From positions 186,001 through 250,000 of the forward strand of contig NZ_JAAGLV010000009.1 of the NCBI RefSeq assembly GCF_010548305.1: a stretch of 64,000 nt of DNA, given 5' to 3'. This stretch comes from Streptomyces sp. SID13031 (GTDB lineage Bacteria; Actinomycetota; Actinomycetes; Propionibacteriales; Kribbellaceae). The notes below the pieces were generated by a model. The model saw only the letters and a list, made by a program, of their open reading frames with translations. It had not been told where the DNA came from and did not search any database. This document shows, piece by piece, positions 1 to 8,780 of the stretch (positions within the stretch are counted from its first letter, which is position 1; each line of letters starts with the position of its first letter). The translations under genes were made by a program, and so were the position numbers.

Positions 1-1
1 G

Positions 2-1798
2 CATGAGCTGCTGCGGGCCGCAGTACTCGCCGAGGTACCGCCATCGGCGCAGCGGGCGCTCCACAGGGCTATAGCGGATCAGCTGCTGGCCAGTGGGCAG
101 GGTGCGTCGGCCGCTGCACCGCACATCCTGGCCACGGCCGCTACTGGTGACGTCGGAGCCATCAACACCCTCCGGAAGGCGGCCCAGGAGCTGCTGGCCA
201 CTATGTCGATCACTGCGCTCAACGTGATCCGGCAGACGTTCGAGCTGACGCTGGTCGACGACGAGTTCCGGCTAGAGGTCGGCGATGACGTAGTGGCGAT
301 CCTGCTCATCACCAGGCAGTTCGCGGAGGCCGAGGCGTTCGCTGCCGACCTGCTGGGCGGTACGGCGCTCTACAGCGGACCGGTATCGCCCGACCTGCGG
401 GCGTCGCTCATGCTCCGACTGCTCCCGCATCGCTGGGCTACTGGTCGACTGGGTCAGAGCGAACTCGAAGTACCGGGGGCGTCGGCGCCACTGGCGGAGC
501 GACTCAGGTCCTATCGGGTGCTCGCCCGGCTCGAGGAACCGTTCGAGTCCAGCGACCCGGTCGCGGCCGGGATCCAGCACCTGGCCGCCGCCGAGCAAGC
601 ACAGCGGGCCGGCCGGTACGCCGATGCGCGCGACCTCTATCGCCAGGCGCGAGTGGCCGCCGGTGAGCAGGTCGGGAGCCACCCGGCGATCCACATCGAG
701 ATCGCCGAGCTCTTCTGCCAGGCACAGGCCGACGACCTCGTGCGCGCGCTCGACCGCCTGAAGGAACTCCTCGGCGCCAGCGACTCCTGGCTGGCGCCGC
801 AGCTGTCCGCACTACGCGCGCAACTGGAACTTGCCACCGGCAACCTCTCCGGTGCCGCCGACGCAGCCCACACCTGCATCCGGTGGAGCGGCGAAGTCCA
901 CGACGTCTCCTCAGAGCCCATCGCCCGCCAGGTACTCGCCCTGGTAGCTCTCCTCCAGGGCCGCCTCTCCGAGGCTCGCGGCCAAGCAGCCGCCGACACC
1001 CAGATCCACGCCCTGCTCGCACTGGCCGACGGCGACACCTCAGCAGCCGCCCGTCTCCTGGACACCCCTCTCGACTACCCCGAGCGCCACGCCCTCCTCA
1101 TCCAGGCAGCCACAGCCACCCCAGACCCAAAGATCGCCACCCAAGCAGCAGACCTCCTAGCAGCCCAAGCAACAGCCACCCCCACCCTCACCTTCCAATC
1201 CACCGCCACACTCGTAGCAGAGTGGATCACCCTCACCCACTACCCCACACCCCCCAACCCCAAAGCCACCACCCCACCATCCCCCTCCGGCGACGACGGC
1301 GAGCACGGCGATACCGGCGCGGCAGCGTCGCGGGCGCGGCTGGCGGAGGTTGTAGATGGGCTGCAGGGATCGCCCCGGGGTTTGCTGCCGGCTATGGCCG
1401 AGGAGCTGTTCGGTAGGGCTGAGTTGGCGCACGGGGAGCGAGCTGTGGGGGTGGCCGCGCTGGAGCGTGCGCTCCAGCGATTCACCGAGCTGGGGGCAAC
1501 CGCGCCGGCAGCGAAGGTTCAGGCTGTGCTTCAAGCCGCAGGGGTACGGCGGCGCAGATGGGCTGCGGTGCAGACCCGGCCGGTGTCGGGGTGGGAGGCG
1601 TTGACGCCGATGGAGCGGCGGGTGGCGTTGCTGGTGGCTGAGGGGCATACGAACCGGTCGGCGGCCGATGAGCTGGTCTTGTCGGCCAGCACGGTCGGTA
1701 CCCACCTGCGGGCGGCTTTCGGCAAGCTCGGGGTGAATTCGCGGGTGCAACTGACCCGGCTGGTGCTCGAACGGTTCACCTCTCCCCCAAACGCATGA
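2..1798 (+). CDS. LuxR-family LAL transcriptional regulator, C-terminal part (5' end outside window)
   Basis: The reading frame is open to the first base of the window, so only the last ~598 residues are seen. The first visible residues (HELLRAAVLAEVPPSAQRAL) match the segment that follows the AAA/NB-ARC ATPase of large ATP-binding LuxR (LAL, MalT-like) regulators. A long alpha-helical TPR-like stretch follows. The last ~60 residues are a LuxR-type helix-turn-helix (LTPMERRVALLVAEGHTNRS then STVGTHLRAAFGKLGVNSR). A Pro/Thr-rich, low-complexity patch sits about 110-130 residues before the HTH (bases ~1080-1290). An internal ATG at 203 exists but has no good ribosome site, and coding continues upstream of it. 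Target and ligand are unknown. Confidence 0.85.
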   Translation, partial: HELLRAAVLAEVPPSAQRALHRAIADQLLASGQGASAAAPHILATAATGDVGAINTLRKAAQELLATMSITALNVIRQTFELTLVDDEFRLEVGDDVVAILLITRQFAEAEAFAADLLGGTALYSGPVSPDLRASLMLRLLPHRWATGRLGQSELEVPGASAPLAERLRSYRVLARLEEPFESSDPVAAGIQHLAAAEQAQRAGRYADARDLYRQARVAAGEQVGSHPAIHIEIAELFCQAQADDLVRALDRLKELLGASDSWLAPQLSALRAQLELATGNLSGAADAAHTCIRWSGEVHDVSSEPIARQVLALVALLQGRLSEARGQAAADTQIHALLALADGDTSAAARLLDTPLDYPERHALLIQAATATPDPKIATQAADLLAAQATATPTLTFQSTATLVAEWITLTHYPTPPNPKATTPPSPSGDDGEHGDTGAAASRARLAEVVDGLQGSPRGLLPAMAEELFGRAELAHGERAVGVAALERALQRFTELGATAPAAKVQAVLQAAGVRRRRWAAVQTRPVSGWEALTPMERRVALLVAEGHTNRSAADELVLSASTVGTHLRAAFGKLGVNSRVQLTRLVLERFTSPPNA

Positions 1799-1935
1799 GA
1801 TTTGGGTGCACCGGCTGAGCTGACCCCGGCCAGGCACTCACTCGACTTCCGCTGTTCGGTCGATTCGCGGGTTCATCCCCGCGAGGTTCTATTGCGGTGC
1901 TGGAAATCCCACCGGAAGAGAACGAGGAACAAAAG

Positions 1936-2643
1936 ATGAGCGAGAAAGCCACCACCGTCGTCCTGGTCCACGGCGCGTTCGCCGACGCGTCCAGCTGGAA
2001 CGAGGTCGTCGCCGACCTCACCGCCCGCGGCATCCCCACCCTGGCCCCGGCCAACGAGCTGAGCGGCGCCGCCCGCGACGGCAGCCGGCTCGCCGCCCAG
2101 GTCCGCGAGATCGACGGCCCGGTCGTCCTGGTCGGCCACTCGTACGGCGGCGCCGTGATCACCGCCGCCGCCAACGAGGCCGACAACGTCACCGGCCTGG
2201 TCTACATCGCGGCCTTCGCGCCGGACGAGGGCGAGACCCTGGGCGGCCTGAACGAGAGCTTCCCGGCCACCGACTTCGGTTCCGGCCTGGCCCCGCACGT
2301 CCTGCCGACCACCGACGGCGGCGACGAGGTCTGGCTGACCATCGCCACCGACTCCTTCCACAAGCTGTTCGCCGCCGACGTACCGGACGCCCCGGCCGCC
2401 GTAATGGCCCGCTCGCAGCGCCCAGTCGCCGCCGCCGCGTTCGGTGAGCCGGCCGGCACCGCGAGCTGGAAGCGCCTGCCGACCCACTTCCTGATCGCGA
2501 CCGGCGACCAGGCCATCCACCCCGACGGCGAACGCTCGATGGCGAAGCGGGCCGGCGGCACCACGATCGAGGTCGACGCCTCGCATGCCGTCTCGGTCTC
2601 CCAGCCGAAGGCCGTCGCCGACTTCATCGCCTCCGCGCTCTGA
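1936..2643 (+). CDS. alpha/beta hydrolase, cytoplasmic
   Basis: A 235-residue alpha/beta-hydrolase-fold protein of the small 'VLVHGAFADASSW' esterase group. The oxyanion HG motif is near residue 12, the nucleophile elbow GHSYGG near residue 70 and the putative catalytic His in DASHAVSVSQ near the C-terminus. No signal peptide. The ATG at 1936 is chosen because GAGGAAC lies 5-12 bases upstream; a GTG at 1897 would add 13 non-homologous residues. It is followed, after a repeat-rich gap, by a secreted paralogue with the same motifs, so the pair looks like a gene duplication. The substrate cannot be told from sequence. Confidence 0.85.
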   Translation: MSEKATTVVLVHGAFADASSWNEVVADLTARGIPTLAPANELSGAARDGSRLAAQVREIDGPVVLVGHSYGGAVITAAANEADNVTGLVYIAAFAPDEGETLGGLNESFPATDFGSGLAPHVLPTTDGGDEVWLTIATDSFHKLFAADVPDAPAAVMARSQRPVAAAAFGEPAGTASWKRLPTHFLIATGDQAIHPDGERSMAKRAGGTTIEVDASHAVSVSQPKAVADFIASAL

Positions 2644-2764
2644 ACCAAGCCTCGAACATCACCTCGAACAAGGCCTCGAACCAAGCCTCGAACATCGCTT
2701 CGAACCAAGCCTCGAACCAACCTCTGAACCACCCCTTGTCCGCAAGCCTGAAACCAAGCCTTAA
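2644..2764. repeat. imperfect ~12-bp tandem repeat between two hydrolase genes
   Basis: The unit TCGAACCAAGCC and close variants (TCGAACATCACC, TCGAACAAGGCC, TCGAACATCGCT, TCGAACCAACCT) occurs at least six times in a row right after the first hydrolase stop. It degrades into GAACCACCCC and GAAACCAAGCC before the ribosome site of the next gene (AGGAGATAGAGCA-ATG). The phase is close to 12 bases. No gene is evident in it on either strand. It could be a slippage product or a variable-length spacer within the two-gene unit. Confidence 0.8.
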
Positions 2765-2784
2765 AACAACCAGGAGATAGAGCA

Positions 2785-3582
2785 ATGAATCCCCTTCGCC
2801 GCGTCCTCGTCATCGCCGCCAGCGCCGCCCTGCTGGCCACCGGAGCCACCGCCGCAACTGCCACCACCGACAAGCACCCCAGTCAGCCCAAGCCGACCAT
2901 CGTCCTCGTCCACGGCGCCTTCGCCGACGGCGGCAGCTGGAACGAGGTCACCAAGAAGCTGCAGCACGACGGCTACAAGGTCGTCGTCCCGGCCAACCCG
3001 CTGCGCGGCCCCGGCAGCGACTCCAGCTACCTGACCGGCGTACTGGCCGGCATCCCCGGCCCGAAGGTCCTGGTCGGCCACTCCTACGGCGGCGCGATCA
3101 TCACCGAGCTCGCCTCCACCCCGGACATCAAGGCGCTCGTGTACGTCGCAGCCTTCATCCCGCAGGCCGGTGAGACGGTCGGCGCGCTCAACGCCAAGTT
3201 CCCGGGCAGCGAGATCGGCCCCGACACCACCAACGTCATCTCGTACGCCGGTGGCGTCGACCTGGCGATGAAGCCCGAGTCGTTCCGGACCGTCTTCGCC
3301 GACGACCTGCCGTACCGCGAGCAGTCGCTGCTCGGCGCCTCCCAGCGCCCGATCGCGGCCGCGGCCTTCACCGAGACGATCGCCACCTCGGCGCCGGCCG
3401 ATCTGCCGAAGTACGCGATCGTGCCGACCAAGGACCGTGCGATCGCCCCGGCCGGTGAGCTGTGGATGGCGCAGCGCGCCGGAGCCAAGATCGTCAAGGT
3501 CCAGGGCGCCTCACACCTGGTGATGATCTCCGAGCCGACCCCGGTCACCAAGCTGATCGAGAAGGCCGCCACCACCAACTGA
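2785..3582 (+). CDS. secreted alpha/beta hydrolase
   Basis: A 265-residue protein with an N-terminal Sec signal (MNPLRRV, then hydrophobic LVIAASAALLATGATAATA), so it is probably exported. The mature part repeats the motifs of the upstream hydrolase: IVLVHGAFADGGSWNEV, nucleophile elbow GHSYGG, and a C-terminal GASHLVMIS holding the putative catalytic His. The start has a clear ribosome site (AGGAGA, 8 bases upstream). It probably forms a two-gene unit with the preceding paralogue and ends at a strong hairpin. Substrate unknown. Confidence 0.87.
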   Translation: MNPLRRVLVIAASAALLATGATAATATTDKHPSQPKPTIVLVHGAFADGGSWNEVTKKLQHDGYKVVVPANPLRGPGSDSSYLTGVLAGIPGPKVLVGHSYGGAIITELASTPDIKALVYVAAFIPQAGETVGALNAKFPGSEIGPDTTNVISYAGGVDLAMKPESFRTVFADDLPYREQSLLGASQRPIAAAAFTETIATSAPADLPKYAIVPTKDRAIAPAGELWMAQRAGAKIVKVQGASHLVMISEPTPVTKLIEKAATTN

Positions 3583-3593
3583 CCATCCTCCAG

Positions 3594-3638
3594 CCCAAGA
3601 CGCGCAGTCCCGGAACCTCGGGGCTGCGCGTTCTTGGG
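3594..3638 (+). terminator. hairpin terminator after the hydrolase pair
   Basis: Arms CCCAAGACGCGCAG (3594-3607) and CTGCGCGTTCTTGGG (3624-3638) pair with one bulged T. Inner CCCGG/CGGGG bases can extend the stem. It lies 11 bases after the hydrolase stop. Confidence 0.8.
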
Positions 3639-3672
3639 AATACAGCGGCGTCACTGACAGTTCTTCATCTTT

Positions 3673-4398
3673 ATGCGTATTGATATCTGGTCCGACGTCG
3701 TCTGCCCGTTCTGCTACATCGGCAAGCGGCATCTGGAGCAGGCCCTGACCGCGACCGGCGAACCGGCCGAGATCGTCTGGCACAGCTTCCAGCTCGACCC
3801 GTCGTCCACGAACGACGACCCGCGCGACCTGGCCCTGCGGCTCGGTGAGAAGTACGGCCGGGGCCGCGAGTGGGGCGAGCAGGCGAACGCGCACGTGACA
3901 ACGAGCGCGGCGGCGGCCGGGCTGGAGTTCCACCTCGAGGACGCCAAATCGGCGAACACCCTGGACGCGCATCGCGTCCTGCACCTCGCGCTCGAGCTCG
4001 CCGAGGCCGGCCAAGTACCGGCTGACACCCAGGACCGGCTCAAGGAGCGTTATCTCAAGGCTTATTTCACCGATGGACTCCCGGTCGGCGACCACGCGAC
4101 CCTGACCAGACTGGCGGTCGAGACCGGCCTGCCGGAGGACCAGGTGACCGAGGTGCTCGCCGGTACGACGTACGCGGATGACGTCGCGGCCGACCAGGCC
4201 CAGGCGCTCGCGTACGGCGCGAACGGGGTGCCCTTCTTCGTGATCGACCAGAAGTACGGCGTGAGCGGCGCCCAGCCGGTCGAGGTCTTCGAGGAGGCGA
4301 TCCGGCGGGCGGCCGCCGACAAGCCGGCCGTGACCCTGATCACCACTCCCGGTACCACCGACGACGCCGCCTGCGGGCCTGACGGCTGCGCGATCTGA
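3673..4398 (+). CDS. DsbA-family (FrnE-like) thiol oxidoreductase
   Basis: 241 residues of the DsbA/2-hydroxychromene-2-carboxylate isomerase superfamily. The CPFC active-site motif sits at residues ~11-14 (WSDVVCPFCYIGKRHLEQAL), followed by the all-helical insertion and the C-terminal strand with the cis-Pro region (GANGVPFFVIDQKYGVSGAQ). The extreme C-terminus has a second Cys pair (CGPDGC). No signal peptide, so it is cytoplasmic, as FrnE-type proteins are. No convincing Shine-Dalgarno precedes the ATG. It stands alone, convergent with the SDR operon whose last stop is 24 bases away. Confidence 0.9.
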   Translation: MRIDIWSDVVCPFCYIGKRHLEQALTATGEPAEIVWHSFQLDPSSTNDDPRDLALRLGEKYGRGREWGEQANAHVTTSAAAAGLEFHLEDAKSANTLDAHRVLHLALELAEAGQVPADTQDRLKERYLKAYFTDGLPVGDHATLTRLAVETGLPEDQVTEVLAGTTYADDVAADQAQALAYGANGVPFFVIDQKYGVSGAQPVEVFEEAIRRAAADKPAVTLITTPGTTDDAACGPDGCAI

Positions 4399-4421
4399 GC
4401 CTCTGACCTGTTGTCACCGCT

Positions 4422-5177
4422 TCAGGTCGGCCAGGCGGCTGTCAGACCGCCGTCGACAGTCAAGGCCTGGCCGGTCACGTAGCGGGCCGAGTCGGAGAGC
4501 AGGAAGAGGATCGCGTCGGCGACATCGGCCGGCTGACCGACCCGGCCAAGAGGAATCGTCGGAGCCGAGCGCTCGAGGCCGCCCGGACCGCCCGAGTTCA
4601 CCGGGTCCAGGGACTGTGGCGATTCGATCACGCCAGGCAGCACCGCGTTGATCCGGACCCTGCGCGGCCCCAGCTCGAGCGCCGCGCTCCGGACAAACCC
4701 GATCAGACCGGCCTTGGCGGACGTGTACGGCGTATGGCCGGACCACCCGACTGCCGCCCCGGCGATGCTGGACACAACCACTACAGCTCCATCGGCTGGA
4801 AGCGCGCGAACCGCGGCCCGGACCGTCCGCATCACACCGGTCAGATCGATATCGAGAATGCGGTACCAGTCCTCGTCCGTCAGAACTTCGAGCGGCGCCA
4901 ACTTCAGCACGCCGGCATTGGCCACTACCGCATCCAGCCGACCGAACTCCGCCACCGTCGCCTGCACAGCGGCAGACATCTCCTCGGTACTGCGGACGTC
5001 GGCCTGCACCGAGATGGCTCGGCATCCGGCGGCGATGATCTCGTCCACCACCGGCTCGACGTCGTACGGATCGCCTTTGAACGTGCCGACCGCGACCGCG
5101 TAGCCGGCCGCTGCTGCGCGGAGAGCGGTCGCCCGGCCGATGCCGCTGGCCGCTCCTGTAACGAGCAGAACCTTCAC
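4422..5177 (-). CDS. SDR-family oxidoreductase (last gene of catabolic operon)
   Basis: 251-residue classical short-chain dehydrogenase: NAD(P)-binding TGAASGIG near residue 8, NAG motif (VVANAG), catalytic Ser in VVVSSIAGA, YTSAK Tyr-Lys pair, and the C-terminal substrate loop ending VDGGLTAAWPT. The start is the GTG at 5177, inside the stop of the upstream SDR (GTGA overlap); an extension to 5327 would run through the other SDR's frame. It is translationally coupled to the eight-gene minus-strand operon. Probably oxidises an alcohol released by the upstream hydrolases; substrate unknown. Confidence 0.9.
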   Translation of the reverse strand: MKVLLVTGAASGIGRATALRAAAAGYAVAVGTFKGDPYDVEPVVDEIIAAGCRAISVQADVRSTEEMSAAVQATVAEFGRLDAVVANAGVLKLAPLEVLTDEDWYRILDIDLTGVMRTVRAAVRALPADGAVVVVSSIAGAAVGWSGHTPYTSAKAGLIGFVRSAALELGPRRVRINAVLPGVIESPQSLDPVNSGGPGGLERSAPTIPLGRVGQPADVADAILFLLSDSARYVTGQALTVDGGLTAAWPT

Positions 5178-5962
5178 AGCATCACGTGTCCGCTGTTCGG
5201 GCCGAGGGTCTGACCGGTGTAGAGGTTGCCGCCGGGTTCGCTGGCCAGCAGCACGGCCGTCGGGGCGACCTCGAAGGGCTCGCCCGATCGCTTCAACGGC
5301 AGCTCGGCCATCAGGGTCCGCGTCCACTCGTCCGACAGCGCGCCACCGAGCGGGGTGTTGATCGGTCCGGGTGCGATGCAGTTGGCGGTGATTCCGGTGC
5401 CACCGACCTCACGTGCCAGGGAACGCGTGAAACCGATAACACCGGCCTTGGCGGCGGCATAGTGGGCCAGCCCGGCCCCACCGCGCTGACCGACCTGCGA
5501 CGCGATGTTGATGATGCGGCCGAAGCCCGCTTCGAGCATCGGCGGCAGCGCGGCCCGCGAGCAGAGGAAGACGCTACGCAGGTTGACCGAGATCATCTCG
5601 TCGAACATCGCCGTCGGCATCTCCAGCACGGGCGACTCGGTGAGGATGCCCGCGTTGTTCACCACGACATCCACGGCGCCCAAAGCATCGCGCGCCTCAC
5701 CGAACATCCGCTCGACGTCAGACTCGCTGGACACGTCGGCCTGCACGGTCACCACCTCACTGACGAATTCGGCGCACCGCTTCCGCACTGTGTCCAGCGC
5801 CGGTCCACCGGTGCGGTCGACGAGACACAGCCGCGCGCCGGCTTCGGCGTACGCGAGGGCGATGGCGGCGCCGATCCCGCTGGCGGCTCCGGTCACCAGG
5901 GCGGTCATGCCGTCCAACGAGGCGATCGGTACGCCGGTGGTCCGGACTGGTTCCGTGGTCAC
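5174..5962 (-). CDS. SDR-family oxidoreductase
   Basis: 262-residue classical SDR with TGAASGIG (~residue 23), VVNNAGILTE, IINIASQVGQ (catalytic Ser), YAAAKAGV (Tyr/Lys) and the PGPINTPLGG loop. It is a paralogue of the downstream SDR but not close enough to be a recent copy. The GTG start at 5962 overlaps the stop of the preceding amidohydrolase and its own stop overlaps the next SDR start, so four genes in a row are coupled. Two SDRs in one operon suggest two successive oxidations or two stereo-isomers. Confidence 0.9.
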   Translation of the reverse strand: MTTEPVRTTGVPIASLDGMTALVTGAASGIGAAIALAYAEAGARLCLVDRTGGPALDTVRKRCAEFVSEVVTVQADVSSESDVERMFGEARDALGAVDVVVNNAGILTESPVLEMPTAMFDEMISVNLRSVFLCSRAALPPMLEAGFGRIINIASQVGQRGGAGLAHYAAAKAGVIGFTRSLAREVGGTGITANCIAPGPINTPLGGALSDEWTRTLMAELPLKRSGEPFEVAPTAVLLASEPGGNLYTGQTLGPNSGHVML

Positions 5963-6747
5963 ACGATCACCTCGCTAGAGCCGACACCGGAGCCGACGCC
6001 GGAGCCGACGCCGAAGATGCGGGCTGTGTTGCCGCCGAGGATGAGCTCGGCCTCCGCGTCGGTGAAATGCGCCAGCTCGACCCGCAGGCGTTCGTACTCC
6101 ATCGTGAACAGTGGTGCGGCGGTAGCGAACAGCAGCCGCTCCGGCCCGAATTTCGCCACCACGCCCTCCAGGAAGTCCTCGCGGTACATGCCGCTGGTGT
6201 GCACGTGAACGTTGGCGTTACCCAACGCCAGCTGCGCATCGAACTGGGACATCCCGGAGATGTTGAACTGACCACCGTTGGTCAGCACGAACGTGTTGTC
6301 CGGGGTCCACTCCGCCGCCGCTCCCAGCTGCAACGGTTCGGCGAACAGGTGGTAGCCGGCGGCAACCATCACCGGTACGGCCAGCTCGGCTGCGCACTCG
6401 ACGATCGGCCGGACGAGAACGTCGTCGTTGATCCGGAAGCGCTCCTCCGAAGGATGCAGGAAGAGGCCTCGCGCCCCCTCGCCCACCGCGCGCCGCAGCT
6501 CGGCGATCGCGGCCTCGCCCTCCCAGGGATCGACCCGGCAGAGCGGGATCAGCCGGCCGTCCGACTTGCTCGCGGCTTCGGCGAGCGCGTCGTTGGCTGC
6601 GGTGAAGCCGCTGCGGTGCGGATGCATGGGTGCCGCGATGGCGACGTCCGTGCCGACCGCGTCCATCCCTGTCAGCGCGTCCGCGGCGTCGAGTTGATAG
6701 CCGAAGTGAGAGACTCCGAGGAACAGCAGCCCATCGATGTTCGTCAT
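5959..6747 (-). CDS. amidohydrolase-2-like protein with degenerate metal site
   Basis: 262 residues with the fold signature of amidohydrolase_2 TIM-barrel enzymes (DPWEGEAAIAELRRAVGEGA; PERLLFATAAP near the C-terminus), related to its upstream neighbour. The N-terminal HxH metal motif is absent (the region reads LFLGVSHFGYQ) and the usual FGSDxP aspartate motif reads FATAAP, so the metal centre looks lost or changed. The C-terminus carries GVGSGVGSGVGS, coded by a 12-bp tandem repeat at ~5975-6012. The ATG at 6747 overlaps the preceding stop (ATGA). It could be a non-catalytic partner of the neighbour or use other ligands. Confidence 0.8.
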   Translation of the reverse strand: MTNIDGLLFLGVSHFGYQLDAADALTGMDAVGTDVAIAAPMHPHRSGFTAANDALAEAASKSDGRLIPLCRVDPWEGEAAIAELRRAVGEGARGLFLHPSEERFRINDDVLVRPIVECAAELAVPVMVAAGYHLFAEPLQLGAAAEWTPDNTFVLTNGGQFNISGMSQFDAQLALGNANVHVHTSGMYREDFLEGVVAKFGPERLLFATAAPLFTMEYERLRVELAHFTDAEAELILGGNTARIFGVGSGVGSGVGSSEVIV

Positions 6748-7484
6748 GCCGCCAGCCCCAGCAGCGTCTCGGCGTTGCCGCCCAGCACCAGGCCGGCCGC
6801 TTCCTCGCCGAGCCCGGCGATGACCACCTTCTGCTTCTCCAGGTTGGGCGAGCTCACCGGACCATCGCTGCCGAAGACGACGCGCTCGGCGCCGACCCGC
6901 TCGACCGCGGTCCGGATCTTGTCCGGGTAGGGCATCGCAGAGGTCTCCAGGATGATGTTCGGGAACCGCTCGGCGACGTCGAGCGCCTCGTCGACGTGGA
7001 AGTAGCCGCCCATATGGCCGAGGATGATGGTCGCGTCGGGACACGCGGCCGCGGCCTGGGCGATCGACAGCGGAGTACTCAGTGGCTCGTCGCCACAGTG
7101 GAACAGCGTCGGCACGCCGAGTTCACCGGCCAGCCGGATCAGCTCGATGGTCGCCACCCCACCTGGGTGCTGCAGGGTCGATACCGGGTGCAGCTTGAGT
7201 CCTTTGAAGCCGAGCTCGGTGATGGCCTGTTTCAGCAGTTGCTTCGAGGTTTCCAGGTGCGCCGGGTTCAACCGGAGGAAGCCGTAGAGCCGGTCGGGGT
7301 AGTGCTCGCACGCCTCGGCGATCAGCTCGAGGCCCTGGGGGTTCAGGCCCGGCAGGTCCGTCAGCGTCATCACCGCCGACCGTTCGACACCTGCCTCGTC
7401 CATCGCGCGGATACAGTCCGCCGCGGACATCTGCCAGCCGAGCGCCGTGCTCTCCTCGATGTGCATGTGCATGTCGAAGATCAT
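6744..7484 (-). CDS. amidohydrolase-2 family metal-dependent hydrolase
   Basis: 246-residue TIM-barrel hydrolase with intact motifs: DMHMH (HxH) at the N-terminus, FHCGDEP, ILGHMGGYFHVDEAL and VVFGSDGPV carrying the expected aspartate. This family includes decarboxylases and hydrolases of small organic acids and lactones. The ATG at 7484 has a strong site (GGGAGG, 8 bases upstream), the only clear internal ribosome site of the operon. It follows the larger amidohydrolase after 57 bases and overlaps the degenerate paralogue by 4. Confidence 0.88.
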   Translation of the reverse strand: MIFDMHMHIEESTALGWQMSAADCIRAMDEAGVERSAVMTLTDLPGLNPQGLELIAEACEHYPDRLYGFLRLNPAHLETSKQLLKQAITELGFKGLKLHPVSTLQHPGGVATIELIRLAGELGVPTLFHCGDEPLSTPLSIAQAAAACPDATIILGHMGGYFHVDEALDVAERFPNIILETSAMPYPDKIRTAVERVGAERVVFGSDGPVSSPNLEKQKVVIAGLGEEAAGLVLGGNAETLLGLAA

Positions 7485-7541
7485 CTGCAGTCCTCCCTCA
7501 TCGATCCCGTCCAAGCCCTTGTACTGCGTCAATGCTGCCGG

Positions 7542-8780
7542 TCACGCCGGGGGCTCCACCAGCACCGGAGTGACTTCGGCCAGCGTGCGCTCGACCCAGC
7601 CGAGGTCGACCGACCGGCCTCCGACCACGACGCCGACCGGGCGACGAAGTACCTCGAGGCCCTTTCGCGGATCGCGCTCGGCCACCAGCAGATCGGCGCG
7701 CGCTCCGACGGCCAGTACGCCGACCGGGGCGTCCTCGCCGGCTCGCCGTACCAAGGTCCCGGCGGTGACCGTGGCCGCCCGCAGCGCCTCGGTTGCGGTC
7801 ATGCCGCGGTCGACGTACATCATCAGCTCGTCGAGCAGGCCGCCGATCGGGTTGAAGGCAGTGCCCGCATCCGTGCCTGCCGCGATCCGCACCCCCGCGG
7901 CGATCGCCTTGGCCGTGTTGGCCCGGTAGGTCTCCCGCGCCTTCAAGCTCTTCTCGACAGTCGCCGCCGGGATGCCGAGGCCAGGTGCGATCGGGTTCAG
8001 CGCGGTGACCGTCGGTACCAGCGTCACACCCGCATCGATCATCTGCTTGTAGTTGTCGTCTTCCGCGAAGGCGGCGTGCTCGATCGTGTCGACGCCGGCC
8101 GCGATCGCGTTGGTGATGCCCTGCGGCGCGTGGGCGTGGGCGGCGACCAGGACGCCTGCCTTGTGAGCTTCCTCGATCCCGGCCGCGAGCTCGGAGATCC
8201 CGAGCTGTGGCAGTCCCGGGTTACCGGGCGACGAGATCCCGCCGGTCGCCATCAGCTTCACCACGCCGGCCCCCGCCGCGAGCTGTTCGCGGACGGCCAG
8301 CCGCACGTCGTCGGCGCCGTTGGCGATCCGTCCGTAGTCCGCACAGTGCCCGCCGGTCATCGTGATCGGCCGGCCCGCCGCGACGACGCGCGGCCCCAGC
8401 AGCTCACCCGAGTTCACCTGCCCGGCGTAGTCCAGCGTCATCCGGTCGACCGAGCCGAGATCGCGCACCGAGGTGATCCCTGCCCGCAAGGCCAGCAGGC
8501 CATTGTGGAAGCAGGTGATCGAGCGCACGAACGGCGCGCGGTCCCAGTGCAGGAACGGCGCCGCGTGAGCGGCCAGGTCGAAGTGGACATGGCAGTCGAT
8601 CAGCCCCGGCAGCACGAACGCGCCGCGCAGCTCCACCTCGGGGGTGCCGTCAGCAGGCACCTGCTCGGCTGTCACCTCCGTGATGACGCCCTGTCGCACC
8701 ACCAGCGAACCGAACGGCTTCTCGCGGAGTTCCTCGCCCATCAAGGCGATGCCGTTCCTCAGGATCAGATCGGAGCTCAC
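7542..8780 (-). CDS. amidohydrolase (imidazolonepropionase/Xaa-Pro dipeptidase-like)
   Basis: 412-residue metal-dependent amidohydrolase. The N-terminal beta-sandwich leads into LPGLIDCHVHFD (HxH), GVVKLMATGGI (a Lys that may be carboxylated), VAAHAHAPQG, DTIEHA and the final AGTDAGT aspartate. This set matches the group annotated as imidazolonepropionase-related amidohydrolases or Zn-dependent prolidases. The GTG start overlaps the stop of the isochorismatase-fold gene. It probably cleaves a cyclic or linear amide in the pathway fed by the linked peptide-type importer. Confidence 0.88.
   Translation of the reverse strand: MSSDLILRNGIALMGEELREKPFGSLVVRQGVITEVTAEQVPADGTPEVELRGAFVLPGLIDCHVHFDLAAHAAPFLHWDRAPFVRSITCFHNGLLALRAGITSVRDLGSVDRMTLDYAGQVNSGELLGPRVVAAGRPITMTGGHCADYGRIANGADDVRLAVREQLAAGAGVVKLMATGGISSPGNPGLPQLGISELAAGIEEAHKAGVLVAAHAHAPQGITNAIAAGVDTIEHAAFAEDDNYKQMIDAGVTLVPTVTALNPIAPGLGIPAATVEKSLKARETYRANTAKAIAAGVRIAAGTDAGTAFNPIGGLLDELMMYVDRGMTATEALRAATVTAGTLVRRAGEDAPVGVLAVGARADLLVAERDPRKGLEVLRRPVGVVVGGRSVDLGWVERTLAEVTPVLVEPPA

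Noticed and set aside
883..1416. Plus-strand ORF rich in Arg, Pro and Ser
   Set aside because: It overlaps the LuxR regulator in another frame; the composition is that of a high-GC shadow frame with no domain.
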